From Bifidobacterium anseris (lineage in GTDB: Bacteria; Actinomycetota; Actinomycetes; Actinomycetales; Bifidobacteriaceae), in assembly GCF_002860345.1 (NCBI RefSeq), contig NZ_NMYC01000003.1:124001-188000 (forward strand): DNA of 64,000 nt, in the 5' to 3' direction. The position numbers were made by a program, and so were the translations under genes. Each line of letters begins with the position of its first letter. The stretch's first letter is position 1. Below are positions 31,133-40,019 of the stretch, in pieces. The notes beneath the pieces are model-generated. The model searched no databases. It was not told the DNA's origin and worked only from the letters and a program-made list of their open reading frames with translations.

Positions 31133-31331
31133 CGATGTTCTATCTCCATCCCTTCCGCGAATACCATCATCGCCACCCATCCCCACGATGATCTCACCCA
31201 GCCTCCTCGCGAACACCATTGCCGCAACCCGCACCCATGATGATCGCAGCCGCGCCTCCCCGCGATCATCACAGTCACGGTACGCGCCTGCGATGATCGC
31301 CCCTAGCCTCCTCCGCGACCATCACCAACAC
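31133..31331. repeat. Four imperfect tandem units of about 53 bp, each with an internal dyad
   Basis: The motif GATGATC(G/T)C or a close variant starts at 31133, 31187, 31239 and 31292 (steps 54, 52, 53). In each unit it is followed, after a C/T-rich spacer, by the complementary form GCGA(T/C/A)CATCA. In unit 3 the arms GATGATCGC/GCGATCATC are perfect. The array occupies most of the 475-bp gap 30986-31460; no gene is seen in that gap. It resembles the array at 2948-3115 in period and GCGATCAT core. Confidence 0.6.
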
Positions 31332-31400
31332 AGATGGCACCAGAGATAATCGGAAAGTGCCGGGGATGCGGCCGAACCAACCCACCCCAACGCGCCGAAA

Positions 31401-31438
31401 AACAAAAACGGACGCCCGCAAACCGATGCGGACGTCCG
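31401..31438 (-). terminator. Intrinsic terminator of the 43-residue peptide gene
   Basis: The stem CGGACGCCCGCA (31409-31420) / TGCGGACGTCCG (31427-31438) with one G-U pair and a 6-base loop is followed on the minus strand by GTTTTTGTTTTT. It lies about 20 bp after the stop of the small gene, which supports that gene being a real transcription unit. Confidence 0.85.
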
Positions 31439-31460
31439 TCGGACGCTGTGTAGAATGCGC

Positions 31461-31592
31461 TCAGTCGACGTAGACCGGGCCGTATTCGCTCGGGACGTGG
31501 GTCGTCGCGATGTACGGGCCAGCCGTCGGACGCGCATAGGTCTGGAAGCCGTTGCTGTAGTTCATCGAAGCTTCTTCACAGTTGCAGCACAT
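31461..31592 (-). CDS. Small Cys- and Tyr-rich peptide (43 residues), unknown
   Basis: I do not recognise it. It begins MCCNCEEASMNYSNGFQTYA and ends with a Pro/Tyr-rich tail (SEYGPVYVD). There is no hydrophobic segment. Support for it being a gene: AAAGAGGT five bases before the ATG at 31592, a U-tailed terminator right after the stop, and no competing frame. Three Cys in the first five residues (CCxC) suggest metal or redox chemistry, or a modified-peptide leader; neither can be decided here. The 177-bp region upstream contains a hairpin (GAACCGC/GCGGTTC near 31637-31655), which could be the leuB terminator or a leader structure. Confidence 0.6.
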   Translation of the reverse strand: MCCNCEEASMNYSNGFQTYARPTAGPYIATTHVPSEYGPVYVD

Positions 31593-31769
31593 GATTACCT
31601 CTTTCGTACGGCACGAAGCCGTGATTTCGTTACCGGGAACCGCTTGCGCGGTTCGTTGCACATACGACGCCCAGTCTACCGCCGAGTGCCGAAGAACGGT
31701 CGCTGGCGTTTACGCGTCGCGCAAACCGCAAACACCACCGACCACATCGTCCAGTCATCCGGGCGACGC

Positions 31770-32807
31770 TCAGATGCGCGCGAGGATGTCGCGTCCGACC
31801 TCGTCGGTTGAACGCTGCGTCGAACCGAGTTCGGCGATATCCGCCTCGACGGCTGCGTCGATGCGCGCCGCGGCGTCGTCGAATCCAAGATGGCGCAGCA
31901 GCATCGCTGCCGACAGAATCGCCGCCGTCGGATTCGCGATGCCCTTGCCGGCGATGTCCGGCGCCGAACCGTGGATCGGCTCGAACATCGACGGATATTC
32001 GTCAATCGCGTTGATGCAGCCGGACGCCGAATAGCCGACACCGCCGACGACTGCGCCCGCCTCATCGGTGAGGATGTCGCCGAAGAGGTTATCGGTGAGG
32101 ATGACGTCGAAACGCTGCGGATCGTTGACGAGGTAGATCGTGGCCGCGTCGATGTGGTTGTAGTCGTGCGTGACTTCCGGGTACTCCTCGCCGACCTTGT
32201 CGACGATGCGCTGCCACATGTCGCCGGCGTTGACGAGTACATTCTTCTTGTGCACGAGCGTCACGTGCTTGTGGCGCTTCATCGCCAGCTCGAAGGCGTA
32301 GCGCACGACGCGTTCGACGCCATACGCCGTGTTGATCGACACTTCGGTGGCCACTTCGTGCTCGGTGCCCTTGCGAATCGCGCCGCCGGCACCGCAGTAC
32401 AGGCCTTCGGTGCCTTCGCGCACGACGACGAAATCGATGTCACCCGGCTCGGCGAGCGGCGACGTGACGCCCTTGTACAGCTTCGACGGACGCAGATTCA
32501 CATACTGATCGAGCGCGAAACGCAGCTTGAGCAGCAACCCGCGCTCAAGCACGCCCGCCTTGACGCGCGGGTCGCCGACCGCGCCGAGCAGGATCGCGTC
32601 GGTCTTCTTGATGGCTTCGAGATCCTCGTCCGGCAGGATCTCGCCGTCACGCAGATAGCGTTCGGCGCCCAGATCAAAAGGTACGTAGTTGAATTCCGCC
32701 ACGTCCGCGGCCGCCTTCTCCAACGCCTGCTGTGCCCACGGGGTGACTTCCTTGCCGATGCCGTCGCCGGGAATGACGGCGATCGTGTACTGCTTGTGTT
32801 CGCTCAT
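31770..32807 (-). CDS. leuB: 3-isopropylmalate dehydrogenase
   Basis: NAD-dependent oxidative decarboxylation of 3-isopropylmalate in leucine synthesis. It begins [20 protein letters not shown]. The substrate/metal region is [19 protein letters not shown], followed by the NAD-binding [20 protein letters not shown]. It has 345 residues and lacks the long insertions of isocitrate dehydrogenase. The substrate-loop sequence [18 protein letters not shown] matches the actinobacterial LeuB type. ATG 32807 gives the normal N-terminus; the 12 residues upstream are non-conserved. No other leu gene is adjacent. Confidence 0.95.
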   Translation of the reverse strand: MSEHKQYTIAVIPGDGIGKEVTPWAQQALEKAAADVAEFNYVPFDLGAERYLRDGEILPDEDLEAIKKTDAILLGAVGDPRVKAGVLERGLLLKLRFALDQYVNLRPSKLYKGVTSPLAEPGDIDFVVVREGTEGLYCGAGGAIRKGTEHEVATEVSINTAYGVERVVRYAFELAMKRHKHVTLVHKKNVLVNAGDMWQRIVDKVGEEYPEVTHDYNHIDAATIYLVNDPQRFDVILTDNLFGDILTDEAGAVVGGVGYSASGCINAIDEYPSMFEPIHGSAPDIAGKGIANPTAAILSAAMLLRHLGFDDAAARIDAAVEADIAELGSTQRSTDEVGRDILARI

Positions 32808-32948
32808 GACATGCGAGCGTACACGCGCGCGGACGGCGCCCATACGCCGCCGTTCATTCCGTGGACAGCGCCGCCCATCGATTCCACATAGTGGAATTTC
32901 GATTGAGACGTGGTGCCGGCAACGGTTGCACCAGCACCACGCGCCGCA

Positions 32949-35384
32949 TCAGCGCACAGCCGATTCGAGCAGTTCCTCGGCGCCCATCGCTTCCAGGCAC
33001 CACGCGTTCTCATAACAGACGTCACGCCACTGCTTGTACCGCCCGGTGCCGCCACCGTGTCCGGCTTCGACCTCGATTCTGATGAGCGCGTCGAGGCCGG
33101 CCGCTTGCAGCCGCGCGACCCATTTGAGCGGCTCGACGACGAGGACACGCGAATCGTTCATCGACGTCGTCACGAAGATCTTCGGATACTGCGCCACGAC
33201 TTCGCCGTCACGCCATACGGCGCGCGCCGGGCCCTCGGACGCCGGCTCGGGCATCGGCGCGTTCTCATACGGCGAATAGTCGCGCATGTAACGGTAGGCC
33301 TCGGCGTCATGCAGCGGATCGCCCCACTCGTCCCATTCGGTCACCGTCAACGGCAGCGACGGGTCGAGCATCGTCGTCAACGCGTCGACGAACGGCACAT
33401 CCGCCTCGATGCCGGCGTAGCGTTCCGGCGCCATGTTCGCGACGGCGCCCATCAGCAGGCCGCCCGCCGAACCGCCGTTCGCGACGGTGCGCGCCGGGTC
33501 GGCGAGTCCGCAGTCCTGCAGCGCCGCGGTCACGTCGACGAAATCCTCGAAGGTGTGCTTCTTGCGCAGCCTGCGGCCGTTCTCATACCAGGCGCGGCCC
33601 ATCTCGCCGCCGCCGCGCACATGCGGCACCGCGTACAGTACGCCGCGGTCGAGCAGACTCAGCCGCGCAATCGAGAATCCCGGATCGGAACTGATTTCAT
33701 AAGCGCCATAGCCGATGACGAACATCGGCATCCCCTTACGCATCGCGTCACGCCGATAGACAAGGGAGACGGGGATGCGTTCGCCGTCGCGCGCCGTCAC
33801 CCAGACGCGACGTTCGGCGTAATCGCGCGGATTGTAGCCGCCGAGCACCGTCGCCTCCTTGAGCAGTACATCGGAGCCGTCGCGCGTGTCGAGCTCGTGC
33901 AGCTCACCGGGCCGCGTGTAGCTCGTGAACAGGTAGCGCATGCGCGGCGCATCATAGGAGGGGTTGCCGCTCGTGCCGATGGTGTAAAGCCGTTCGGCCG
34001 ATCCGTCGAAGCCGTCCAATGCGGGGGCGGGCACGTCCTGCGGCATCCAATCGCCGTCGAGCGCCGGCGGCGTGACTGCCTCGAAACGCCACGGACGCCC
34101 GTGGAGGAAATCGTCGGCGGCCGCGTTCTTGCCCATGACGGCGAGGCGCGGCAAGCCGTCGGCGCGGTAGGACAGCGCAACGAAATGCCGGTGCAACGCG
34201 ATGCCGTCGATCGCCAGACCCCGCACGCCGCGCAGCAGCTCCGGGTTGCGCGGATCGTCGAAGGGCGTGCCGACCGGCATCGCCGACGCCCCTTCGATGA
34301 CGGCGTCGCCGAGCTCGCAGCCGTACGGCGAGCCGCACGCGATCATCATGCCGTCGCCGAGCGTGTATGGGGCGGCGTGCTCTCGCATGTCGATGACGTC
34401 GATTTCGAAGTTCGGGTTTGTCGCGTTGTGGTAGACGACTGCGACCGGCACATCCTCGCCGTGTTCGCCGGCGCCTTCGAAGGTCGCGAAGCTCACGTCG
34501 TATTCGACGCCCTCCTTGCGCGGGATGAACGGCGTGAATTCGCCTTCCGGGTCGGTCAGCGGCAGCATGAGCACTTCGCTTGTCGTCTTCGAGCCGGTGC
34601 CGATCACCAGATGCCTCTCGTCGAAGGACACGCCGATGCCCGCCCAGAAGCGCTCGTCGTCCTCGCGGTAGACGTCCACGTCGTCGGCGATGTCGGTGCC
34701 GACCTTGTGCCGGCGGATGAGCCACGGCCGCTGCGCCTCGTCGAGCACCGTGTAGAACACATAGCGCGCGTCCGGTGTGAAGCAGGCGGCCGCGATGCCT
34801 TCGAAGCGTTCCGGCAGCTCACGGCCGGTCGCGATCTCGCGGATCGTGAAATCGTAGCGTTCGTCGCCGTTCGTGTCGACGCCGAGCAGCATCCACCGGC
34901 CGTCCTTGCTGATGTCCATGCCGCCGATGCGGTAGAAGTCATGACCTTGCGCCTCGACGTTCGCGTCGAGGACGATCTGCTCGCCCTCGAGCGTCCCTGG
35001 GCGCATCGTCGCGTCAATCTCCGGCGGGTTCCAGTCGTCCTCGTCCTGCACCGGCAGCCGGCACTGGACCGCGTACTGCTTGCCTTCCTGCGTGCGCGCG
35101 TAGTACCAGTAGCCGTCCATGCGCGTCGGCACCGACATGTCGGTCTCCTGGACATGCGAGCGGAACTCCTCGAAAAGCCGCTCGCGCAACGGCCCGAGAT
35201 GCGCCATGCGCGACTCGGTGTACGCGTTCTCGTCGGCCACGTATTGCTTGAGACGCGGCGACTCCTTGTCCCGCATCCACTCATAGGGGTCGGCGAAGAC
35301 GTCGTCATGGAAGTTGCGTTCGCTGTGGATCCGCGCGGCCTGCGGCGGCCGCATGGGCGCCTGCGCGTTCTGCTCGTTGGTCAT
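32949..35384 (-). CDS. ptrB: Oligopeptidase B-type serine peptidase (S9 family)
   Basis: Cytoplasmic peptidase that cleaves short peptides, usually after basic residues for PtrB. The N-terminal beta-propeller spans about residues 70-410. The C-terminal alpha/beta-hydrolase domain carries Ser639 in NGGSAGGLLMG, Asp744 in SMNDSRV and His776 in AGHGGGTGRYKQWRD. The YEWMRDKESPRLKQYVADEN segment near the start is the family N-terminal signature. 811 residues from ATG 35384. The longer frame upstream to 35816 runs through the inverted-repeat element and is not conserved. It stands alone between leuB and the repeat element. Confidence 0.95.
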   Translation of the reverse strand: MTNEQNAQAPMRPPQAARIHSERNFHDDVFADPYEWMRDKESPRLKQYVADENAYTESRMAHLGPLRERLFEEFRSHVQETDMSVPTRMDGYWYYARTQEGKQYAVQCRLPVQDEDDWNPPEIDATMRPGTLEGEQIVLDANVEAQGHDFYRIGGMDISKDGRWMLLGVDTNGDERYDFTIREIATGRELPERFEGIAAACFTPDARYVFYTVLDEAQRPWLIRRHKVGTDIADDVDVYREDDERFWAGIGVSFDERHLVIGTGSKTTSEVLMLPLTDPEGEFTPFIPRKEGVEYDVSFATFEGAGEHGEDVPVAVVYHNATNPNFEIDVIDMREHAAPYTLGDGMMIACGSPYGCELGDAVIEGASAMPVGTPFDDPRNPELLRGVRGLAIDGIALHRHFVALSYRADGLPRLAVMGKNAAADDFLHGRPWRFEAVTPPALDGDWMPQDVPAPALDGFDGSAERLYTIGTSGNPSYDAPRMRYLFTSYTRPGELHELDTRDGSDVLLKEATVLGGYNPRDYAERRVWVTARDGERIPVSLVYRRDAMRKGMPMFVIGYGAYEISSDPGFSIARLSLLDRGVLYAVPHVRGGGEMGRAWYENGRRLRKKHTFEDFVDVTAALQDCGLADPARTVANGGSAGGLLMGAVANMAPERYAGIEADVPFVDALTTMLDPSLPLTVTEWDEWGDPLHDAEAYRYMRDYSPYENAPMPEPASEGPARAVWRDGEVVAQYPKIFVTTSMNDSRVLVVEPLKWVARLQAAGLDALIRIEVEAGHGGGTGRYKQWRDVCYENAWCLEAMGAEELLESAVR

Positions 35385-35470
35385 GCGCCGATTATACGCA
35401 CCCCCGGTCCGCCAGCTGCCCATGCCCGTTCCATTCGCCCACCAGCACCCGTATCCGGTCGTGCCCCGAG

Positions 35471-35605
35471 CCCTATCCGCGCTGAGGGAGAGCAACATCT
35501 CGAACCAAGGCGAGTATGGCGCTCCGTTTCCGCTATTTTCCAACGCCCCAAACCGCCGATACTTCACCCCGACCGAGAAGACGCTCTCCCTCAACGCAGA
35601 TAGGG
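35471..35605. repeat. Element with 23-bp terminal inverted repeats, copy 2
   Basis: 35471-35493 (CCCTATCCGCGCTGAGGGAG then AGC) and the complement of 35583-35605 match at 21 of 23 positions. The left end shares TGAGGGAGAGCAACATCT exactly with copy 1 at 24065-24183. The interior has no ORF of its own. It lies in the 428-bp gap 35385-35812, which otherwise holds only the terminator at 35728-35768. Confidence 0.7.
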
Positions 35606-35727
35606 TTTCCGGGACGCCCTTGAGGCCGGATTCGGAGGCATCACACCTGCCACCACACACCGATACAGGACCGACCAGCCCCTTTCGGAGAGACAAACAG
35701 GACGAACACGACAACGAAAAAGAGAAA

Positions 35728-35768
35728 GCGGTGTGCTGTATGGCCCTATCGGCCATACAGCACACCGC
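35728..35768 (-). terminator. Intrinsic terminator of the App1-type phosphatase gene
   Basis: A perfect 18-bp stem (35728-35745 with 35751-35768, 5-base loop) lies 45 bp after the stop at 35813. On the minus strand it is followed by the U-rich tract TTTCTCTTTTTCG. Confidence 0.85.
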
Positions 35769-35812
35769 CGCAGGGATTCTGCTCACACCTACCGCAATGA
35801 ACTGCTGCCCGC

Positions 35813-37246
35813 TCACCTGAACTGCTCGAGGTACGGCAGCATCGTCTTCATCATGTTCGCGCCAGTCGCGCCGGTGAACACCGGCACGTCGGTGTCCGGC
35901 ACCGGCTGCGTCGTCGCGAACCCGGACATCGACACGAGCCCGGCGCCGGCCTCGCGCGGCGACAGCTGCCGGATGCCAATCGCGAGCACGCGCCCCGGAT
36001 ACCGCCGCACGATCTGCGCGTAGGTCGTCGGATCCTTCTGCCCATCGTCGCCGAGCAGGATGAACTTCATGTTCGGGAAGTCCTCCATCAGCTGTTCGGC
36101 GTATTCGAGCTTGTGCTGCACACCCGACGGCACGAAGGTCTTCGGCCTGGGGTCAAGGTCGCGCAGCAGCAGCGGCCCGTCCGGGAACCCGTAGTCGGTG
36201 ATGAACCCGCGGATCTGGCTTTCGACGTTCCACGGCGACGTCGACAGGTAGAAGAACGGCGCGTTCGGGAACATCAGCCGGATCTTGTTGTACATCACCG
36301 CCATGCCCGGCACCGACGCGCGCTTGTGCGGTGACAGCAGCAGCATGTTGTAGGCGGCTTTCCACACGGTCGGCACCTGCGTGACCATGATCGTGTCGTC
36401 CACGTCCGAGATGACGCCGACCTTCGTGTCGCTCGGGATTGTGAACAGTTCCGCTTCGACCGCCGGCCGCCGCGGCACCGTGCAGCTGATCGTGTGGATG
36501 CCCGGCTGCAGCCTGTGTTCTGCGAGCAGATCAAGGTATCCCGAAGAGTCGGAGACCGAGTAGTCCATCGTCTGGCTGCGCGATGGGTCCATCGGATCGT
36601 AAATCTCCATCGTGCCGACCTGCACCGTCTTGAGCGGCACATCGTCGATGTCGATGCGCACGCGCTCATGAGCCGCCGGCACTTCGAGCATCGCGTGGAT
36701 GCCTCGCATCGGCGTATGCGGCTTCGCGCGCGTCGGCGCGTATATCGTGCGGCAGACGAGGCGCGAGTATTCCTCGGTGCCATATCCGACGTAGGGTTTG
36801 ACGCTCGGGAACCAGTTGAGGTGTCGCACGAGCGTCGTGGAGACTTTGATCCATACGCCGAACGCGGCGATGACGGCTTTCCTCATCACCGCTTTGAGCG
36901 GATTCGTCACGTGCAGCCGCCGTTTGCGCGCGAGGCGCTTGTTCGGCACGCCGGTCGCGATTTCGCCGAGCGGCACGGCGACCGTCGGCATGTCGTCGCT
37001 TGCCGTCGCCGCCGACGTCGTGCGCAGCGCGACTGCGGCGGGCGCGATGTCGCCGTTCTCCTGCGCCTTTTGCTGCGCGAGCGCCGCGTCGTCTTCGACG
37101 AGTTCGTCCGTTTCGTCCGTGGGTCGCGGCGTGCTTTGCACATGCCGCAGCCTGATGCGTCCTTCCCGCTCGATTTCGTTCAGCGCGTGGTCGAGCAGTC
37201 GTTTCGTCGTTCTCAGCCGTCGTTCCGATGCACCTGGATCGCTCAT
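35813..37246 (-). CDS. App1-type phosphatase domain protein (DUF2183, HAD-like)
   Basis: A 477-residue protein. The C-terminal half has the App1/DUF2183 phosphatidate-phosphatase-like catalytic domain: DVDDTIMVTQV (nucleophile motif DxDxT), FFYLSTSPWNV, then a Lys region (LDPRPKTFVPSGVQHKLEY) and GDDGQKDPTTYAQIV. In yeast App1 dephosphorylates phosphatidate; the bacterial substrate is unknown. The N-terminal 110 residues are charged and non-conserved. A weak hydrophobic stretch near residue 120 (AVIAAFGVWIKVSTTLV) could touch the membrane. Start ATG 37246 is chosen; 13 further in-frame residues upstream are non-conserved. It follows gcvH on the same strand. Confidence 0.88.
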   Translation of the reverse strand: MSDPGASERRLRTTKRLLDHALNEIEREGRIRLRHVQSTPRPTDETDELVEDDAALAQQKAQENGDIAPAAVALRTTSAATASDDMPTVAVPLGEIATGVPNKRLARKRRLHVTNPLKAVMRKAVIAAFGVWIKVSTTLVRHLNWFPSVKPYVGYGTEEYSRLVCRTIYAPTRAKPHTPMRGIHAMLEVPAAHERVRIDIDDVPLKTVQVGTMEIYDPMDPSRSQTMDYSVSDSSGYLDLLAEHRLQPGIHTISCTVPRRPAVEAELFTIPSDTKVGVISDVDDTIMVTQVPTVWKAAYNMLLLSPHKRASVPGMAVMYNKIRLMFPNAPFFYLSTSPWNVESQIRGFITDYGFPDGPLLLRDLDPRPKTFVPSGVQHKLEYAEQLMEDFPNMKFILLGDDGQKDPTTYAQIVRRYPGRVLAIGIRQLSPREAGAGLVSMSGFATTQPVPDTDVPVFTGATGANMMKTMLPYLEQFR

Positions 37247-37304
37247 GGCCGCTTCCTTCGTTCTTCCCTCGCAAGGCTGCGGCATGTGGTCATGCCGCGC
37301 GCCG

Positions 37305-37706
37305 TTATTTCCTGATGACGGCCGCGTATTCGTCCGCGCTCAGCAGTTCGGGGACGTCGTCGTCGAGTTCGATTTTGACGAGCCATCCTTCGCCGTAGGG
37401 GTCGTCGTTGATGATCGCGGCGTCGTCTTCGGCTTCGTGGTTGACGTATTTGATGGTGCCGGCGACGGGGCTGATGACGGGTTCGACGGCTTTCGCCGAT
37501 TCGACCTGCACGAGTTCGTCGCCTGCTTCGACGCGCGTGCCGACCTGCGGCAGGTCGACGAAGACGATGTCGCCCATCTGTTCGGCCGCGTATTCGGTGA
37601 TGCCGAGGATGGCCGGTTCGACCGAATCGTCTACCCACACGTGGTCTTCGCTGTATTGCAGATGGCGCGGGATGTCGAGCCTGTCCGCCTGTTCCTCTTG
37701 TGCCAT
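37305..37706 (-). CDS. gcvH: Glycine cleavage system H protein
   Basis: Lipoyl carrier protein of 133 residues. The lipoyl-lysine is Lys72 in ESAKAVEPVISPVAG, and the family N-terminus HLQYSEDHVWVDDSVEPAIL and the GWLVKIELDD segment are intact. No gcvP or gcvT is nearby in the window. In organisms without the full cleavage system GcvH can serve as a stand-alone lipoyl carrier. A lipoate ligase gene lies at 28871, and the two probably form an enzyme-substrate pair. Start ATG 37706 is preceded by AACGAGGAACC. Confidence 0.95.
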   Translation of the reverse strand: MAQEEQADRLDIPRHLQYSEDHVWVDDSVEPAILGITEYAAEQMGDIVFVDLPQVGTRVEAGDELVQVESAKAVEPVISPVAGTIKYVNHEAEDDAAIINDDPYGEGWLVKIELDDDVPELLSADEYAAVIRK

Positions 37707-37805
37707 GGTTCCTCGTTTCCTTGATGATTCTTTGTTTGATGACGATTATCGTTTGATGACGATTATCACGCACCCGCGCAATCACCGCGCGACCCCGCCT
37801 CGTCC

Positions 37806-38876
37806 TCAGATCTGCCTGCCGTACCATTCCTCGATCATGACGCGCGCGATCGTCGCCTTGCCGGGCGCTTCGATCTGCCCGGTCACGAGCAGCTCGGTGT
37901 ATTCGTCGCGTGTCACCCATCGCGCGTCGGCGACCTCCTCGCCGTCCACCTGCACGTCAGTGTTGAGCGCCTGCCCTTTGAATCCCATCATCAGCGACAG
38001 CTTATACGGCCACGGCTGCGACCCCAGATATTTGACTTCGCCGACGCGGACGCCGGTTTCCTCGAGCGTTTCGCGCCGGCATGCGTGTTCGAGGTTTTCG
38101 CCCGCCTCGACGAATCCCGCGGACACCGAGTACAGCAGCGGGTTCTGCCATGCCTTGTTGTGCTGGAGGAGCAGCCGGTCCTGCGCGTCCACGACCGTCA
38201 TGATGACGGCCGGCTCGACGCGCGGGAACAGCAGCCGGAAGTCGTCTTCGGAGTTCGTGCAGCGCTGCGCCCATCCGCTCATCGCCTGCTCGACCGGGTA
38301 TCCGCAGTGCGGGCAGTAGCGTTGGTAGGCGAACCAGTTCGACAGGGCGAGCATCGTCGTCGCCTGTCCGATCTCCCGCGCGGACGCGCGTGGCGCGAAT
38401 CCGCGCAGATCGACCCAGTCGAAGCGTGCGATCGCCGTTGCGAAGATGCCGTCGTGCGTGTCGCGCGCGCCGGCCGCGTCGTCGAATTCGTCGTCGACGT
38501 GCCGTGCGTTGGCGTCCGCAGCCGGCATGGGTGCGACGTCGGTCAGGTCGAGCGCGACGACGTGCTGCGGCTCAGCGCCCGCGTAGGAGCCGAGATAGAT
38601 CGCCTTGACTTCCGGATGGTGCGGCAACGAGTCGGCGACGTACCCTCCGGGCAGTGTCGCGAGTCGCATATGCGCGTTCGACTGCCGCGTGAGCGCGCGC
38701 TGTCCGAAGGGCACGGCGAGCAGTCCCGCACGCGTGAGGACGACGCTTGTGCCCGTTTCGCGCAGCACGTCATCGATGAGGCGCGGATCGGCGCGCCGTT
38801 CCACGCCGTAATCGATGTCGCCTTGTGCGAGCGGCAGGTACGGCAGTGCCTGCGTCAGTGCGAGCGATGAGAACAT
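37806..38876 (-). CDS. nudC: NAD+/NADH pyrophosphatase (NudC-like) with incomplete zinc site
   Basis: NUDIX hydrolase that splits NADH/NAD+ (and deNADs capped RNA in E. coli). The NUDIX box GFVEAGENLEHACRRETLEE with TGV is complete, and the NudC-specific SQPWPYKLSLMMGF follows. The zinc-ribbon region has CPHCG and then RCTNS: the third Cys is present, but the usual fourth Cys is Ser. Start: GAGGAG lies nine bases before ATG 38876; ATG 38885 and 38882 are in frame but touch the ribosome site. 356 residues. The frame continues upstream, antisense into the hydrolase region, and that part is rejected. Confidence 0.88.
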   Translation of the reverse strand: MFSSLALTQALPYLPLAQGDIDYGVERRADPRLIDDVLRETGTSVVLTRAGLLAVPFGQRALTRQSNAHMRLATLPGGYVADSLPHHPEVKAIYLGSYAGAEPQHVVALDLTDVAPMPAADANARHVDDEFDDAAGARDTHDGIFATAIARFDWVDLRGFAPRASAREIGQATTMLALSNWFAYQRYCPHCGYPVEQAMSGWAQRCTNSEDDFRLLFPRVEPAVIMTVVDAQDRLLLQHNKAWQNPLLYSVSAGFVEAGENLEHACRRETLEETGVRVGEVKYLGSQPWPYKLSLMMGFKGQALNTDVQVDGEEVADARWVTRDEYTELLVTGQIEAPGKATIARVMIEEWYGRQI

Positions 38877-39076
38877 CGGCATCATCTCCTCGGGACCGTT
38901 TCCGGTCGTCGTCTGTTTCGTCGGGTGCGCCGACCCATCCGGCCGGCACACCGCTCCCCTCCACTGTAGGGCACGGCGTGTGATGACGCCGCCGCGGTGG
39001 CTACGCGTTGCGCGATACCTTGTGCGCCACCGGCCGATATTGCGCCACCGGCCGATTCTCTGCGCCCGATTCCCGC

Positions 39077-39946
39077 CTATCGATTCTCGTCGACGCCGCG
39101 CGGCACGCGCGCGATGAGGTCGAGCAGCGCGTCCGCCACGATCTGCGGCCGCTCCCACGCGCTGAAGTGTCCGCAGTCCTCAATCTCCGTGAAGGCTACG
39201 TCGGTGCGCGTCATCGCGTCCGCGATCGGTTGCATGACCTTCGGGCTGCTCGACGGATCGTCAACGCCGCAGATGACGGCCGCAGGCGCCGTGATGTTCG
39301 CGAACTGATCATTGAGGTCGGGCCGTCCCGCCGCCATCAGTTCGCGCCATGCGACGCCCGCCGGCTGCTGTTCGCGGATCCATGTGCCGAACTGCTCGAT
39401 GTAGGCCGGCGACCGTTTGACGCTCGAATCGCCGGGGTGTACGTCGGTGAAGAACATGACCGGCTCCGTCGTATGCCGTTCGACGCATTCCTTCGCGATG
39501 CGCACGCGGCTCTCACGCGCCTGTTCGCTGTCGGCGTCGCCTTTCGTGTCGAGCAGCGCGACGCCGGCGACGACCTCGGGGTGGCGGCGCTGGATGTCGA
39601 GGACGACGTATCCGCCCATCGACAGTCCCGCCCAGATCGCCTGCCCGTAGCCGGCCGCGTGCAGCAGGTCGACGTAGGCGTCGGCAATCAGGTCCAGCGC
39701 CTGCGGATACGTGCCGTCGGCGGCGATTTCGCCGCTTTCCTGCGACGTCGGCACCGCAGATGCGCCCGCTCCCGGCATGTCGGGCGCCCAGATCGGGAAC
39801 TGCGCGAGCTCCTGCGCGTCCGTCGTCTCCATCAGCGCCGTCGCGCAGCGGTCCCACATCCTGTGGTCGACCGGGAATCCGTGCACGAGGACGAGCGGCA
39901 TCCCCTCGCCGTCCCTGTAGATGTGATTTTCGATCGTCAGCGTCAT
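39077..39946 (-). CDS. Alpha/beta-hydrolase
   Basis: A 289-residue hydrolase: oxyanion-hole region LVLVHGFPVDHRMWD, nucleophile elbow AGLSMGGYV, an Asp in ICGVDDPSS, and the catalytic His in EDCGHFSAWERP. The cap insert between about residues 130 and 210 is typical of small esterases, lactonases or haloperoxidase-like proteins; the substrate is unknown. The ribosome site GAGAGGCAAGG precedes ATG 39946. It is on the same strand as nudC but 200 bp away. No operon partner indicates a pathway. Confidence 0.88.
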   Translation of the reverse strand: MTLTIENHIYRDGEGMPLVLVHGFPVDHRMWDRCATALMETTDAQELAQFPIWAPDMPGAGASAVPTSQESGEIAADGTYPQALDLIADAYVDLLHAAGYGQAIWAGLSMGGYVVLDIQRRHPEVVAGVALLDTKGDADSEQARESRVRIAKECVERHTTEPVMFFTDVHPGDSSVKRSPAYIEQFGTWIREQQPAGVAWRELMAAGRPDLNDQFANITAPAAVICGVDDPSSSPKVMQPIADAMTRTDVAFTEIEDCGHFSAWERPQIVADALLDLIARVPRGVDENR

Positions 39947-40019
39947 CCTTGCCTCTCCTTGTCCACGTCGTATGCGGCCGCCGCCGTCACGATCATTGCA
40001 CAGTCACGATGACCGTGTC

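Noticed and set aside
31133-31331. CRISPR array
   Set aside because: Repeat units are imperfect along their whole length, there are no unique spacers between conserved repeats, and no cas gene is present.
32910-35603. Plus-strand ORF of about 900 codons opposite the S9 oligopeptidase, and the similar one opposite the penicillin-binding protein (25397-27976)
   Set aside because: Low-complexity Arg/Val/Ala translations antisense to clearly functional genes.
35385-35816. N-terminal extension of the S9 oligopeptidase to 955 residues
   Set aside because: It would run through the inverted-repeat element and a terminator; the conserved N-terminus starts after ATG 35384.
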